Assembly: GCA_040506705.1 (NCBI GenBank)
Contig: JBEVWG010000016.1
Location: 1-64,000, forward strand
Direction: 5' to 3'
Origin: Thiodiazotropha sp040506705
GTDB lineage: Bacteria > Pseudomonadota > Gammaproteobacteria > Chromatiales > Chromatiaceae
Length of the DNA stretch: 64,000 bases
Within the stretch, counting starts at the first letter, position 1. Each line of letters begins with the position of its first letter. The position numbers and the translations under genes are program-made. The notes beneath the pieces were generated by a model that did not search any database, was not told the DNA's origin, and saw only the letters and a program-made list of their open reading frames with translations. This document shows, piece after piece, positions 34,079 through 42,962 of this stretch.

Positions 34079-35431
34079 TCAGCGCAGCAGACCACCGCTG
34101 CCACCACCTTTTAAATTGGCCTTTTTCATCAAGCCCTCATACTGGTGTGACATCAAGTGCGCTTGAACCTGCGCCATAAAATCCATCACCACCACCACTA
34201 TAATCAGTAGCGATGTACCACCGAAGTAGAAAGGTACATTCCAACCGACGATGAGAAACTCTGGCAGCAGGCAGACCAGGGTTATATAAATAGCACCAGC
34301 CATTGTTAACCTGGACATAACCCCATCTATATACTTTGCAGTCTGCTCGCCAGGTCTTATACCCGGTATAAAAGCACCTGAACGCTTCAAGTTATCAGCG
34401 GTATCACGTGAGTTAAAAACTAACGCCGTATAAAAAAAGCAGAAAAATATGATCGCTGCTGCATAAGCCATGACATAAACAGGCTCTCCTGGTGAGAGCT
34501 TTGCGAATATGTCTTGAATCCAGCGCGTTCCCTCAGTATTTCCAAACCACTGCCCTAGTGTTGCTGGGAAAAGAATAATACTGGAGGCAAAAATTGGTGG
34601 TATTACGCCAGCCATATTAAGCTTTAAAGGCAAATGGGTACTCTGTGCCGCAAGCATCCTTCGACCTTGCTGGCGCTTTGCATAGTTAATTGTGATACGT
34701 CGTTGACCACGTTCAACAAAGACAACAAAAGCGGTAACTGCAATAGCAAGAACAAACAGAAAGAGAATTGTTATCGCATTAAGTTCACCGGTGCGAGCCA
34801 GTTCAAGAGTCCCGCCGATTGCAGCTGGCAATCCAGCAACAATACCTGCAAATATGATCATCGAAATACCATTGCCGATACCGCGCTCAGTAATCTGCTC
34901 GCCAAGCCACATCAAAAACATAGTGCCAGTTACGAGAGAGACGGCTGCAGTAACCACAAAACCTACACCCTGGTGTACTACGATAGTCTCACCACCAACG
35001 GTCTGACTCTGTAGCGCAATCGAGATGCCAACAGCCTGAAATGTAGCTAGTACAACTGTGCCATAGCGAGTGTATTGCGTGATCTTTCTTCGACCAGACT
35101 CACCCTCTTTCTTCAACTGCTCCAAGCTAGGGATAACAGCAGACATCAACTGCATGATAATAGAGGCTGAGATATAGGGCATGATACCAAGAGCAAAGAG
35201 ACTGGCACGTTCAAGAGCACCACCCGAAAACATGTTAAACATGTCCAGAATGGATCCTTGAGCCTGCTCAAACAGAGCAGCAAGTGCCACTGGGTTTACG
35301 CCAGGTACAGGTATGAACGTACCAATGCGAAAAACCAAAAGCGCGCCAGCAACAAACAGTAGACGTTGACGTAACTCAGTCAACTGCCCCATGCCACCGA
35401 GCGCTCCCATCATTGAACCTTGGTTGGCCAT
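34079..35431 (-). CDS. secY: Preprotein translocase subunit SecY
   Basis: SecY (450 residues, E. coli 443) forms the protein-conducting channel with SecE and SecG. Ten membrane segments are visible. Family signatures are FRIGTFIPVPGVNPVALA after helix 1, the plug region NMFSGGALERASLFALGIMP, and YAKRQQGRRMLAAQSTHLPL in the large cytoplasmic loop. It starts three bases after the rplO stop, so the two are translationally coupled. Confidence 0.98.
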   Translation of the reverse strand: MANQGSMMGALGGMGQLTELRQRLLFVAGALLVFRIGTFIPVPGVNPVALAALFEQAQGSILDMFNMFSGGALERASLFALGIMPYISASIIMQLMSAVIPSLEQLKKEGESGRRKITQYTRYGTVVLATFQAVGISIALQSQTVGGETIVVHQGVGFVVTAAVSLVTGTMFLMWLGEQITERGIGNGISMIIFAGIVAGLPAAIGGTLELARTGELNAITILFLFVLAIAVTAFVVFVERGQRRITINYAKRQQGRRMLAAQSTHLPLKLNMAGVIPPIFASSIILFPATLGQWFGNTEGTRWIQDIFAKLSPGEPVYVMAYAAAIIFFCFFYTALVFNSRDTADNLKRSGAFIPGIRPGEQTAKYIDGVMSRLTMAGAIYITLVCLLPEFLIVGWNVPFYFGGTSLLIIVVVVMDFMAQVQAHLMSHQYEGLMKKANLKGGGSGGLLR

Positions 35432-35434
35432 GAT

Positions 35435-35866
35435 CTATTCGACCTTACCACCGGCGGCTTCAATAGCAGCCTTTGCACCCTTAGTCAGGCTGATACCTTT
35501 TACTGTAACAGCGCGATCAATGCTTCCAGAGGCGAAGATCTTTGCACGCTTCATTGAGCGGCGGATCAGATTCGCTTTCTTTAGAGCTTCAAGATCTATG
35601 ACATCACCTTCGATTTTAGCTAACTCACCCAGACGTACCTGAGCAGAAACTATGGAAACTCGAGAGGTAAAACCGATCTTTGGAAGACGGCGTTGCAAAG
35701 GCATTTGACCGCCTTCAAATCCGACTTTATGGAAACCACCTGAACGAGACTTTTGACCCTTATGACCACGTCCGCAGGTTTTTCCGAGTCCACTACCGAT
35801 GCCGCGACCAACGCGTTTGCGTGTAGTCTTGCTTCCCGGTGCTGGCTGAAGAGTATTCAATTTCAT
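35435..35866 (-). CDS. rplO: 50S ribosomal protein L15
   Basis: L15 (143 residues) is a late-assembly 23S-binding protein. The glycine-rich N-terminus RVGRGIGSGLGKTCGRGHKG and SGGFHKVGFEGGQMPLQRRL are diagnostic. It lies one base after rpmD and three before secY. Confidence 0.98.
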   Translation of the reverse strand: MKLNTLQPAPGSKTTRKRVGRGIGSGLGKTCGRGHKGQKSRSGGFHKVGFEGGQMPLQRRLPKIGFTSRVSIVSAQVRLGELAKIEGDVIDLEALKKANLIRRSMKRAKIFASGSIDRAVTVKGISLTKGAKAAIEAAGGKVE

Positions 35867-35867
35867 C

Positions 35868-36056
35868 TTAAGACTCCACTACCTTAACCATGTAACTGAC
35901 CTTGTTAACCATGCCGCGAGTGCAAGGGGTATCTTCAACATCAACTTCGTGATGTATACGACGTAGACCCAGTCCTTTCACACATGCTTTATGACTCGCA
36001 AGGCGACCACTTGTGCTACGCACCAGTTTTACCCGCATCATCTTCTTATCAGCCAT
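35868..36056 (-). CDS. rpmD: 50S ribosomal protein L30
   Basis: L30 (62 residues) has the small family fold with VKLVRSTSGRLASHKACVKG and HHEVDVEDTPCTRGMVNKVS. It lies three bases after rpsE and one base before rplO. Confidence 0.97.
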   Translation of the reverse strand: MADKKMMRVKLVRSTSGRLASHKACVKGLGLRRIHHEVDVEDTPCTRGMVNKVSYMVKVVES

Positions 36057-36059
36057 GTC

Positions 36060-36566
36060 TTACCCCAGGATATCTTCGACGCTTTTACCCCGTTTAAGGG
36101 CAACTGATTCAGCGTCAGCCATTTCGTTAAGGCCGTTAATGGTAGCTCGCACAACATTCATTGGATTGTTTGTGCCGATACACTTTGCCAAGACGTTCTG
36201 TACACCCAGCACTTCAAAGACAGCGCGCATCGCGCCACCTGCGATAATGCCGGTACCGTCTGAGGCTGGCTGCATGAATACCTTTGCTGCACCATGTCGA
36301 CCAACCAGAGGATACTGTAGTGTAGAGCCATTGAGTTTTACGCTAACCATGTTTTTGCGCGCAGTCTCCATAGCTTTCTGGATAGCAACTGGTACCTCTC
36401 TAGCCTTACCAGTCCCAAAACCAACTCTACCTTTTCCATCACCAACTACTGTCAGTGCAGAGAAGCCGAATTGACGACCACCTTTGACCACTTTCGCAAC
36501 CCGGTTAACATTGACGAGCTTTTCTAGTAACTCGTCACCCTCAGGCTTTGCATTAAAATTTGCCAT
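36060..36566 (-). CDS. rpsE: 30S ribosomal protein S5
   Basis: S5 (168 residues) supports decoding accuracy and mRNA unwinding. The double-stranded-RNA-binding part shows VNRVAKVVKGGRQFGFSALT and GKGRVGFGTGKAREVPVAIQ; the second domain shows MRAVFEVLGVQNVLAKCIG. VKGGR corresponds to the spectinomycin region and appears wild type. Confidence 0.98.
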   Translation of the reverse strand: MANFNAKPEGDELLEKLVNVNRVAKVVKGGRQFGFSALTVVGDGKGRVGFGTGKAREVPVAIQKAMETARKNMVSVKLNGSTLQYPLVGRHGAAKVFMQPASDGTGIIAGGAMRAVFEVLGVQNVLAKCIGTNNPMNVVRATINGLNEMADAESVALKRGKSVEDILG

Positions 36567-36578
36567 AATCCTAAACCT

Positions 36579-36938
36579 TTAAAATTGAAGACCGGCTTCA
36601 CGAGCCGCTTCAGCGAGGGCCTTAACGCGACCGTGGTAACGAAAACCCGAACGATCAAAAGCCACACTTTCAACGCCGGCACTCTTTGCCCGCTCTGCCA
36701 CAAACTTTCCTACTACTGAGGCTGCTTTGATATTGCCGCTGGCTTTACCGTCGATCTCGCCCAGTACAGCCTTGTCCAGAGTTGAGGCACTGGCTAATAC
36801 ACTCTCACCATCAGGACTTATCACCTGAGCATAAATGTGGCGTGGTGTACGATGAATCGAGAGACGATGAACACCAAGCTCTCTGATCTTTGCTCTGGTA
36901 CGACGCCCGCGGCGTATACGTGATTGTTTCTTGTCCAT
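36579..36938 (-). CDS. rplR: 50S ribosomal protein L18
   Basis: L18 (119 residues) binds 5S rRNA together with L5 and L25. The basic N-terminus KKQSRIRRGRRTRAKIRELG and AFDRSGFRYHGRVKALAEAA are characteristic. It is 12 bases before rpsE. Confidence 0.98.
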   Translation of the reverse strand: MDKKQSRIRRGRRTRAKIRELGVHRLSIHRTPRHIYAQVISPDGESVLASASTLDKAVLGEIDGKASGNIKAASVVGKFVAERAKSAGVESVAFDRSGFRYHGRVKALAEAAREAGLQF

Positions 36939-36946
36939 CGTTCTAC

Positions 36947-37480
36947 CTATTTCTTCTTGGCTTCTTTACGAACCACATGTTCGTCAGCATATCTGACACC
37001 CTTACCCTTATAAGGCTCAGGTGGGCGGTATGCGCGAATCTCTGCAGCAACTTGGCCAACACGCTGTTTGTCACTACCACTTACTACGATTTCAGTGGCT
37101 GAAGGCGTTGCGATACTGATGCCCTCTGGAACTGGATAATCGATTGGATGTGAAAAACCAAGATTTAAATTGAGGCTTTTACCACCGGCTTGTGCTCTGT
37201 AGCCAACACCGACAAGCTGCAACTTCTTTTCAAATCCCTGGCTAACGCCAGTAACCATATTATTGACCAATGCACGGAAGGTTCCTGCCATGGCCCAAGC
37301 TGATTTGGCTTCAGATTTAGGTGCTACATTGAGATTATTGTCTTCTTCTTTGATTGCAATATCAGGATGAAGATTCAGAGCCATTTCACCTTTAGGCCCT
37401 TTGACAGAAATCGATTGATCACCCATTTTCACGGTAATACCGGAGGGTAATGCGATAGGACTTTTTGCTACACGTGACAT
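36947..37480 (-). CDS. rplF: 50S ribosomal protein L6
   Basis: L6 (177 residues as in E. coli) binds near the sarcin-ricin loop. It shows two repeated alpha/beta domains with MSRVAKSPIALPSGI and the C-terminal RPPEPYKGKGVRYADEHV, the family signature. It is eight bases before rplR. Confidence 0.98.
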   Translation of the reverse strand: MSRVAKSPIALPSGITVKMGDQSISVKGPKGEMALNLHPDIAIKEEDNNLNVAPKSEAKSAWAMAGTFRALVNNMVTGVSQGFEKKLQLVGVGYRAQAGGKSLNLNLGFSHPIDYPVPEGISIATPSATEIVVSGSDKQRVGQVAAEIRAYRPPEPYKGKGVRYADEHVVRKEAKKK

Positions 37481-37491
37481 GATTCGACCTC

Positions 37492-37887
37492 CTATGCAAC
37501 AAAGGCGATAACTTCACCGCCCTGGCCGAGTTCACGTGCGGCTCGATCTGTCATCACACCTTTAGATGTGGAGATAATCGCAACCCCGAGTCCGGCGCGT
37601 ACCTTTGGCAGATCATCTCTACCTTTATAAACACGCAGTCCAGGACGGCTGACCCGTTTGATAAGCTCAATTACGGGACGACCCTGAAAATAGCGCAACT
37701 CCAAAACCAGTGTTGGTTTAGGGCTATCTTCTTTAACTGAGACTTCTTGGATATAGCCTTCGCTTTTCAAAAGGTTTGCAATTGCTACCTTTTGCTTGGA
37801 AGAGGGCAACTCGACAGACGATTTTTTTGCTGCCTGGCCATTTCGTATACGTGTGAGCATATCCGCTATGGGATCTGACATACTCAT
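37492..37887 (-). CDS. rpsH: 30S ribosomal protein S8
   Basis: S8 (131 residues) is a central-domain 16S-binding protein and, in E. coli, the translational repressor of the spc operon. MSDPIADMLTRIRNGQAAKK at the N-terminus and GLGVAIISTSKGVMTDRAAR near the C-terminus are family signatures. A 100-base gap separates it from rpsN upstream, longer than its neighbours; I do not see a separate gene there. Confidence 0.98.
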   Translation of the reverse strand: MSMSDPIADMLTRIRNGQAAKKSSVELPSSKQKVAIANLLKSEGYIQEVSVKEDSPKPTLVLELRYFQGRPVIELIKRVSRPGLRVYKGRDDLPKVRAGLGVAIISTSKGVMTDRAARELGQGGEVIAFVA

Positions 37888-37987
37888 ATTTTAGCTCCTA
37901 AGGTCAGTCCGCCTTTATGGCGCGATACCTAACGATTAAACAACCAAGTGCTCAGGGCACTCGGGGTAAGGGCGCAGGATTATACTG

Positions 37988-38293
37988 TTACCAGCTAGCT
38001 TTAACAAGCCCTGGAACATCACCTCTCATTGCCGCTTCGCGCAGTTTATTTCTGCACAAGCCGAATTTACGGTAAACACCGTGAGGACGACCGGTCACCT
38101 GGCAGCGATTCCGCTTGCGTGATGGACTAGCATCCCTTGGTAATTTCTGTAATTTATTTACAGCCACTTCAACTTCTTCAAAACTGCTGTTTGGATTCTT
38201 GATCACAGCTTTGAGAGCATCACGTTTCGCGGCAAACCGGGAAACTGTACGTGCACGTCTGGTTTCACGTGCGATCATGCTTTTCTTTGCCAT
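37988..38293 (-). CDS. rpsN: 30S ribosomal protein S14, zinc-free form
   Basis: S14 (101 residues) starts MAKKSMIARETRRARTVSRF at 38293; the frame is open further upstream into rplE but that part is not S14. The 101-residue size and the absence of CxxC pairs identify the long zinc-independent form. KRNRCQVTGRPHGVYRKFGL is the family signature. It lies seven bases after rplE. Confidence 0.97.
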   Translation of the reverse strand: MAKKSMIARETRRARTVSRFAAKRDALKAVIKNPNSSFEEVEVAVNKLQKLPRDASPSRKRNRCQVTGRPHGVYRKFGLCRNKLREAAMRGDVPGLVKASW

Positions 38294-38300
38294 ATTAAAC

Positions 38301-38840
38301 TCAGTTCTTAAATGGAAATTTAAAGGCTTCCAAGAGCGCACGACCTTCCTCATCAGTACGCGCTGTTGTGGTGATGGTAATATCCAAACCACGAAGCGCG
38401 TCGATTTTGTCGTAATCGATCTCAGGAAACATAATCTGTTCTTTGACACCCATTGAGTAGTTTCCTCGACCATCAAATGACTTGTTACTCAAGCCACGAA
38501 AGTCACGGATACGGGGTATCGAGATGTTAATCAGTCGATCAAGGAATTCATACATACGCTCTCTGCGCAGTGTCACCTTGCAACCAATTGGCCACCCTTC
38601 ACGAACCTTGAAACCAGCGATAGATTTTCTGGCATAGGTAATGATAGCCTTTTGACCGGCAATCTTCTCCATGTCACCTACTGCGTGCTCAAGTACCTTT
38701 TTATCACCGATTGCCTCACCGACACCCATATTCAGGGTAATCTTAGTGATTTTCGGCACTTCCATGATGCTGTTGAACTGAAACTTATCCATCAGATTCT
38801 TGACAACAGTCTCACTATAATATTGCTGTAACCTAGCCAT
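38301..38840 (-). CDS. rplE: 50S ribosomal protein L5
   Basis: L5 (179 residues as in E. coli) anchors 5S rRNA and touches P-site tRNA. It shows VPKITKITLNMGVGEAIGDK, KSIAGFKVREGWPIGCKVTL and RDFRGLSNKSFDGRGNYSMG. It is 13 bases after rplX. Confidence 0.98.
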   Translation of the reverse strand: MARLQQYYSETVVKNLMDKFQFNSIMEVPKITKITLNMGVGEAIGDKKVLEHAVGDMEKIAGQKAIITYARKSIAGFKVREGWPIGCKVTLRRERMYEFLDRLINISIPRIRDFRGLSNKSFDGRGNYSMGVKEQIMFPEIDYDKIDALRGLDITITTTARTDEEGRALLEAFKFPFKN

Positions 38841-38853
38841 CTCTCATCGTGCC

Positions 38854-39174
38854 TCAAATGTCGACGACTTCTTGGTTGGATTTAAAAATCCGAACCTTTT
38901 TGCCATCTTCGAGAATTTTGAAACCTACCCGATCACCCTTATCAGTTGCCGGGTTATATAAAGCGACATTGGAGATGTGTAACGGCATCTCCTTGTCCAG
39001 GATACCTCCAGGTTCACCCTTATTAGGGTTTGGCTTGGTATGCTTTTTTGCCATATTGACGTTTTCGACGACCAAACGGTCATCTGCAAGCGTCTTGACT
39101 ACTGTACCGCGCTTGCCCTTATCCTTTCCGGTAATGACGATAACTTCGTCACCTTTTTTAATCTTGCTTGCCAT
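38854..39174 (-). CDS. rplX: 50S ribosomal protein L24
   Basis: L24 (106 residues) is an assembly initiator containing a KOW motif: KKGDEVIVITGKDKGKRGTV. The start used is the ATG at 39172-39174 (MASKIKKGDE) with GAGG eight bases upstream; the frame extends ten codons further but without family similarity. It lies ten bases after rplN. Confidence 0.97.
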   Translation of the reverse strand: MASKIKKGDEVIVITGKDKGKRGTVVKTLADDRLVVENVNMAKKHTKPNPNKGEPGGILDKEMPLHISNVALYNPATDKGDRVGFKILEDGKKVRIFKSNQEVVDI

Positions 39175-39184
39175 TAGTGCTGCC

Positions 39185-39553
39185 TCACAAAACTTCAGGT
39201 GCAAGCGAAATTATTTTCATAAATCGCTCACCCCTTAATTCACGGGTAACGGGACCAAAGATACGTGTACCAATGGGCTGTAACGAACTGTTGAGCAGTA
39301 CGGCAGCATTGGAATCGAAACGAATCACCGATCCATCAGGTCGACGAACACCTTTTCTGGTGCGTACGACAACCGCATTGTAGACGTCACCTTTCTTAAC
39401 TTTGCCTCGAGGGATTGCATCTTTGACACTGACTTTAACAATGTCGCCAACGCCGGCATAACGACGGTGAGAACCGCCTAGCACCTTTATGCACTGAACC
39501 CGCTTCGCACCGCTGTTGTCAGCAACGTTGAGGTTAGACTGCATCTGAATCAT
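39185..39553 (-). CDS. rplN: 50S ribosomal protein L14
   Basis: L14 (122 residues) contacts 16S helix 14 in the subunit bridge. MIQMQSNLNVADNSGAKRVQ and GGSHRRYAGVGDIVKVSVKD are diagnostic. It is the first gene of the spc segment, 50 bases after rpsQ. Confidence 0.98.
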   Translation of the reverse strand: MIQMQSNLNVADNSGAKRVQCIKVLGGSHRRYAGVGDIVKVSVKDAIPRGKVKKGDVYNAVVVRTRKGVRRPDGSVIRFDSNAAVLLNSSLQPIGTRIFGPVTRELRGERFMKIISLAPEVL

Positions 39554-39603
39554 GGTATTGCCCTAATTCCAAATAGTTACGATTGGCACAAACTGCTTAA
39601 AAG

Positions 39604-39864
39604 TCAGCTCGCACGCTCCAGTACCTTCACCAGACGCCAGGTCTTGGTCTTCGACAGTGGACGGCACTGTTCTACCATCACGGTATCACCGGAGTGACAC
39701 TCATTTGCTTCATCATGAGCGTGAACTTTGGTTGAACGTCTCATGAACTTCCCGTAAACAGGATGTTTCACTCTCCGTTCAACGGTTACTGTGATTGATT
39801 TATCCATCGCATCACTGACCACCTGGCCAATCAGTGTACGGTTAGTTGCCTGTTGCTCACTCAT
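39604..39864 (-). CDS. rpsQ: 30S ribosomal protein S17
   Basis: S17 (86 residues) is a primary 16S-binding OB-fold protein. It shows TLIGQVVSDAMDKSITVTVE, KHPVYGKFMRRSTKVHAHDE and MVEQCRPLSKTKTWRLV. Its start overlaps the rpmC stop by four bases (ATGA). Confidence 0.98.
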   Translation of the reverse strand: MSEQQATNRTLIGQVVSDAMDKSITVTVERRVKHPVYGKFMRRSTKVHAHDEANECHSGDTVMVEQCRPLSKTKTWRLVKVLERAS

Positions 39865-40061
39865 GATGCGTCACCTGACTTCTGTTCATTCATCACAGTC
39901 TTGATCCGCGCAATATCTTTACGAACTTCATTCATGCGGGATGGACGAGCAAGCTGTCCGGTGCCCTGTTGCATGCGCAGGTTGAACTGTTCTTTCAAGA
40001 GCTCATCCAGTGTGCTGGTCAACTCTTGTTGCGACTTCGCTCTAATTTCAGATGCTTTCAT
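39861..40061 (-). CDS. rpmC: 50S ribosomal protein L29
   Basis: L29 (66 residues) is a two-helix protein by the tunnel exit, part of the docking site for trigger factor and SRP. KASEIRAKSQQELTSTLDEL and the C-terminal RKDIARIKTVMNEQ are typical. The ATG overlaps the rplP stop by one base (TAATG). Confidence 0.97.
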   Translation of the reverse strand: MKASEIRAKSQQELTSTLDELLKEQFNLRMQQGTGQLARPSRMNEVRKDIARIKTVMNEQKSGDAS

Positions 40062-40474
40062 TACATTACCGTCCGTTTCACGAAAGAGGTCGCTACAGGC
40101 AGCTTCGCAGATGCTAGCGCGAACGCTTCGCGTGCGATTTCTTCGGAAATGCCTTCAATTTCATAAAGCATGCGACCAGGTTGGATCTGCGCAACCCAGT
40201 ACTCCACATTACCCTTACCTTTACCTTGACGTACTTCAAGTGGCTTCTTGGTAATCGGCTTGTCAGGAAAGACCCGAATCCAGATCTTGCCACCACGTTT
40301 TACGTGACGGGTGATCGCACGACGTGCTGATTCGATTTGACGCGCGGTAATACGTCCTCTGCCAGTCGACTTTAGACCATATTCACCAAAGGAGACCGAG
40401 CTGCCGGCAAACGCCAGCCCACGATTGCGACCTTTGTGCTGTTTGCGAAATTTTGTCCGTTTTGGCTGTAGCAT
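40061..40474 (-). CDS. rplP: 50S ribosomal protein L16
   Basis: L16 (137 residues) helps position A-site tRNA. It shows MLQPKRTKFRKQHKGRNRGL, GRITARQIESARRAITRHVK and IRVFPDKPITKKPLEVRQGK. R81, hydroxylated by YcfD in E. coli, falls within a conserved stretch. It is three bases after rpsC. Confidence 0.98.
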   Translation of the reverse strand: MLQPKRTKFRKQHKGRNRGLAFAGSSVSFGEYGLKSTGRGRITARQIESARRAITRHVKRGGKIWIRVFPDKPITKKPLEVRQGKGKGNVEYWVAQIQPGRMLYEIEGISEEIAREAFALASAKLPVATSFVKRTVM

Positions 40475-40477
40475 GAC

Positions 40478-41161
40478 TTAAGACCTCTTGCTCGATGCAG
40501 CGGGTTTGGTCTCAACTTCAACTTCCTCGCGATCACCGAATACTTCACCTTTGAAGACCCATACCTTGACACCGATGATGCCATAGGTGGTATTGGCTTC
40601 AGCAAACCCATAATCAATATCTGCACGCAGGGTGTGCAAAGGAACGCGACCTTCGCGATACCACTCAGAGCGTGCAATTTCAGCGCCGTTCAATCTACCG
40701 CCAATATTGACTTTTATACCCTCAGCACCCAAGCGCATGGCGTTCTGTACAGAGCGCTTCATGGCTCGACGGAACATAACGCGACGCTCTAGCTGCTGTG
40801 CAATACTCTCCGCAACCAACTGGGCATCCAGTTCAGGCTTACGAATCTCTTCGATACTCATATGTACCGGTATGCCCATCATTGCAGAGATATCGGAACG
40901 CAATGCATCGATATCTTCACCTTTCTTACCAATCACCAGTCCTGGACGGGCTGTGTGAACAGTAATATGTGCATTGTTGGCTGGCCGATCGATCTGAATG
41001 CGGCTGACTGAGGCTTGAGACAACCTCTTTTTCAGATACTCACGCACTTCAAGATCTTTGTTTAAAAGCGTGGCATACTGCTTAGAATCTGCATACCACT
41101 TGGACGTCCAGTCTTTAACAATGCCAAGACGTATCCCGGTTGGATGTACTTTCTGACCCAT
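40478..41161 (-). CDS. rpsC: 30S ribosomal protein S3
   Basis: S3 (227 residues) lies at the mRNA entry channel. MGQKVHPTGIRLGIVKDWTS, the KH domain with TARPGLVIGKKGEDIDALRS and the C-terminal NTTYGIIGVKVWVFKGEV identify it. It is 18 bases after rplV. Confidence 0.98.
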   Translation of the reverse strand: MGQKVHPTGIRLGIVKDWTSKWYADSKQYATLLNKDLEVREYLKKRLSQASVSRIQIDRPANNAHITVHTARPGLVIGKKGEDIDALRSDISAMMGIPVHMSIEEIRKPELDAQLVAESIAQQLERRVMFRRAMKRSVQNAMRLGAEGIKVNIGGRLNGAEIARSEWYREGRVPLHTLRADIDYGFAEANTTYGIIGVKVWVFKGEVFGDREEVEVETKPAASSKRS

Positions 41162-41179
41162 TTCGGCCTCTCTTGCCTT

Positions 41180-41512
41180 TTACTTTTCTGCAACCGTCAC
41201 ATTAATGTGACTGGTTCGCTTGAGAATTCTGGATGCACGGCCTTTAGCCCGAGCACGAATACGCTTCATGGTGGGACCTTCGTCAACACTCACGGCCGCA
41301 ACCTTCAGTTCATCGATATCAGCACCATCATTGTGCTCAGCATTGGCGATAGCGGATTCGAGAACCTTCTTTACCAATACTGCGCCCTTTTTCTTGCTGA
41401 ACGACAGAATATTAAGCGCCTGCTCTACTGGCAGCCCACGAATTTGGTCAGCAACCAATCTACCTTTTTGAGCCGCAAGACGGGCATGACGTAACTTTGC
41501 TGTTGTTTGCAT
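41180..41512 (-). CDS. rplV: 50S ribosomal protein L22
   Basis: L22 (110 residues, equal to E. coli) lines the exit tunnel with its beta hairpin. The start chosen is MQTTAKLRHARLAAQKGRLV at 41512, where GGGGG sits five bases upstream; one more ATG precedes it directly. RIRARAKGRASRILKRTSHI forms the C-terminal hairpin. It is ten bases after rpsS. Confidence 0.96.
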   Translation of the reverse strand: MQTTAKLRHARLAAQKGRLVADQIRGLPVEQALNILSFSKKKGAVLVKKVLESAIANAEHNDGADIDELKVAAVSVDEGPTMKRIRARAKGRASRILKRTSHINVTVAEK

Positions 41513-41522
41513 CATATCCCCC

Positions 41523-41795
41523 TTACTTCGACTTCTTATCTGCGGCATGACCACGATAAGTGCGGGTCAGAGCAAACTCACCCAGTTTATGTCCGACCAT
41601 ATTTTCGGACACCAGTACAGGTACATGCTGTTTGCCGTTATATATAGCGACGGTCAATCCTACCATCTCAGGAAACACGACAGATCTGCGTGACCAGGTT
41701 TTGATAGGACGCTTGTTGTTCTGGGCTACCGCTTCGTCCACCTTCTTTACCAGATGGTGGTCAATGAATGGGCCTTTTCTGACTGAACGTGGCAC
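41523..41795 (-). CDS. rpsS: 30S ribosomal protein S19
   Basis: S19 (90 residues) forms a complex with S13 in the 30S head. MPRSVRKGPFIDHHLVKKVD and VSENMVGHKLGEFALTRTYR are family signatures. It is 19 bases after rplB. Confidence 0.98.
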   Translation of the reverse strand: MPRSVRKGPFIDHHLVKKVDEAVAQNNKRPIKTWSRRSVVFPEMVGLTVAIYNGKQHVPVLVSENMVGHKLGEFALTRTYRGHAADKKSK

Positions 41796-41814
41796 GACTC
41801 TAACCCCTAATTAT

Positions 41815-42642
41815 CTATTTACGGTTTCTACCACGAACAATCATCTTGTTCGTGCGCTTGTTGGTGCGGGTCTTATATCCCTTGGTTGGCGTACCCCAAG
41901 GAGACACTGGATGACGTCCGCCAGAAGTACGGCCTTCACCACCACCATGTGGATGATCAACCGGGTTCATGGCAACACCACGTACGGTTGGACGAATACC
42001 TTTCCAGCGCGTCGCACCGGCTTTACCCAGTGAGCGTAGGTTATGCTCAGAGTTTGACACCTCACCAATAACTGCTCTGCAGTCGGCGGGTACCTTTCTC
42101 ATTTCACCAGAACGCAAGCGCAGTGTAGCGTACTCACCCTCGCGAGCTACCAACTGAACAGCTGAACCTGCAGATCGGGCAATTTGCGCACCTTTGCCAG
42201 GTTTCATTTCAATACAATGAACAACTGAACCAAGTGGCATGTTTCGCAGTGGGAGACAGTTACCGGTCTTGATTGGTGCGGCTGAACCTGACTCTACACT
42301 ATCTCCAACATGCAGATTGTTAGGCGCAATAATATAATTGCGTTCTCCATCTGCATAGCGAATCAGAGCGATTCGTGCGGTTCGATTAGGATCGTATTCA
42401 AGTCTTTCAACGACAGCTGGAATAGCTTCCTTGTTTCGCTTGAAATCGATAATACGATAGCGCTGTTTATGACCACCACCACGATGACGGGTAGTTATAC
42501 GACCGTTGTTGTTACGACCACCGCTCTTGCTCTTTTTTGCCAGCAGTGGACCATAGGGCGCACCCTTATGGAGCTCTGCATCGACAACCTTGACCACAAA
42601 CCTGCGGCCTGCAGAGGTCGGTTTTGATTTAACGACTGCCAT
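41815..42642 (-). CDS. rplB: 50S ribosomal protein L2
   Basis: L2 (275 residues) is needed for subunit joining and peptidyl transfer. RHRGGGHKQRYRIIDFKRNK, VRGVAMNPVDHPHGGGEGRT and GGRHPVSPWGTPTKGYKTRT include the conserved histidine region. It is 23 bases after rplW. Confidence 0.98.
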   Translation of the reverse strand: MAVVKSKPTSAGRRFVVKVVDAELHKGAPYGPLLAKKSKSGGRNNNGRITTRHRGGGHKQRYRIIDFKRNKEAIPAVVERLEYDPNRTARIALIRYADGERNYIIAPNNLHVGDSVESGSAAPIKTGNCLPLRNMPLGSVVHCIEMKPGKGAQIARSAGSAVQLVAREGEYATLRLRSGEMRKVPADCRAVIGEVSNSEHNLRSLGKAGATRWKGIRPTVRGVAMNPVDHPHGGGEGRTSGGRHPVSPWGTPTKGYKTRTNKRTNKMIVRGRNRK

Positions 42643-42665
42643 TATCCCAATCCTGTATTACTTGC

Positions 42666-42962
42666 TCATGCACCAGCTGCGAAATCGATTTCGCTGCCAG
42701 CCTTGAGACGTACATATGCTTTTTTCCAGTCGGAACGTTTGCCATTGATGGCGCCAAAGCGTTTTTGCTTACCTTTGACATTCACCACTTGAACACGCTC
42801 GACCTCAACCTCAAACAGCTTTTCAACCGCTTTCGCAATCTCACGCTTGGTAGCGTCAGTTGTTACGCGAAAGGTATATTGAGCGTTTTGGTCTGCAATA
42901 ATGCTGCTTTTTTCCGAAACCAGCGGACTCAAAAGAACCTTCATGAGACGTTCGTTATTCAT
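42666..42962 (-). CDS. rplW: 50S ribosomal protein L23
   Basis: L23 (98 residues) is the main tunnel-exit docking protein for trigger factor. It shows LLSPLVSEKSSIIADQNAQY and VVNVKGKQKRFGAINGKRSD. The start overlaps the rplD stop by four bases (ATGA). Confidence 0.98.
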   Translation of the reverse strand: MNNERLMKVLLSPLVSEKSSIIADQNAQYTFRVTTDATKREIAKAVEKLFEVEVERVQVVNVKGKQKRFGAINGKRSDWKKAYVRLKAGSEIDFAAGA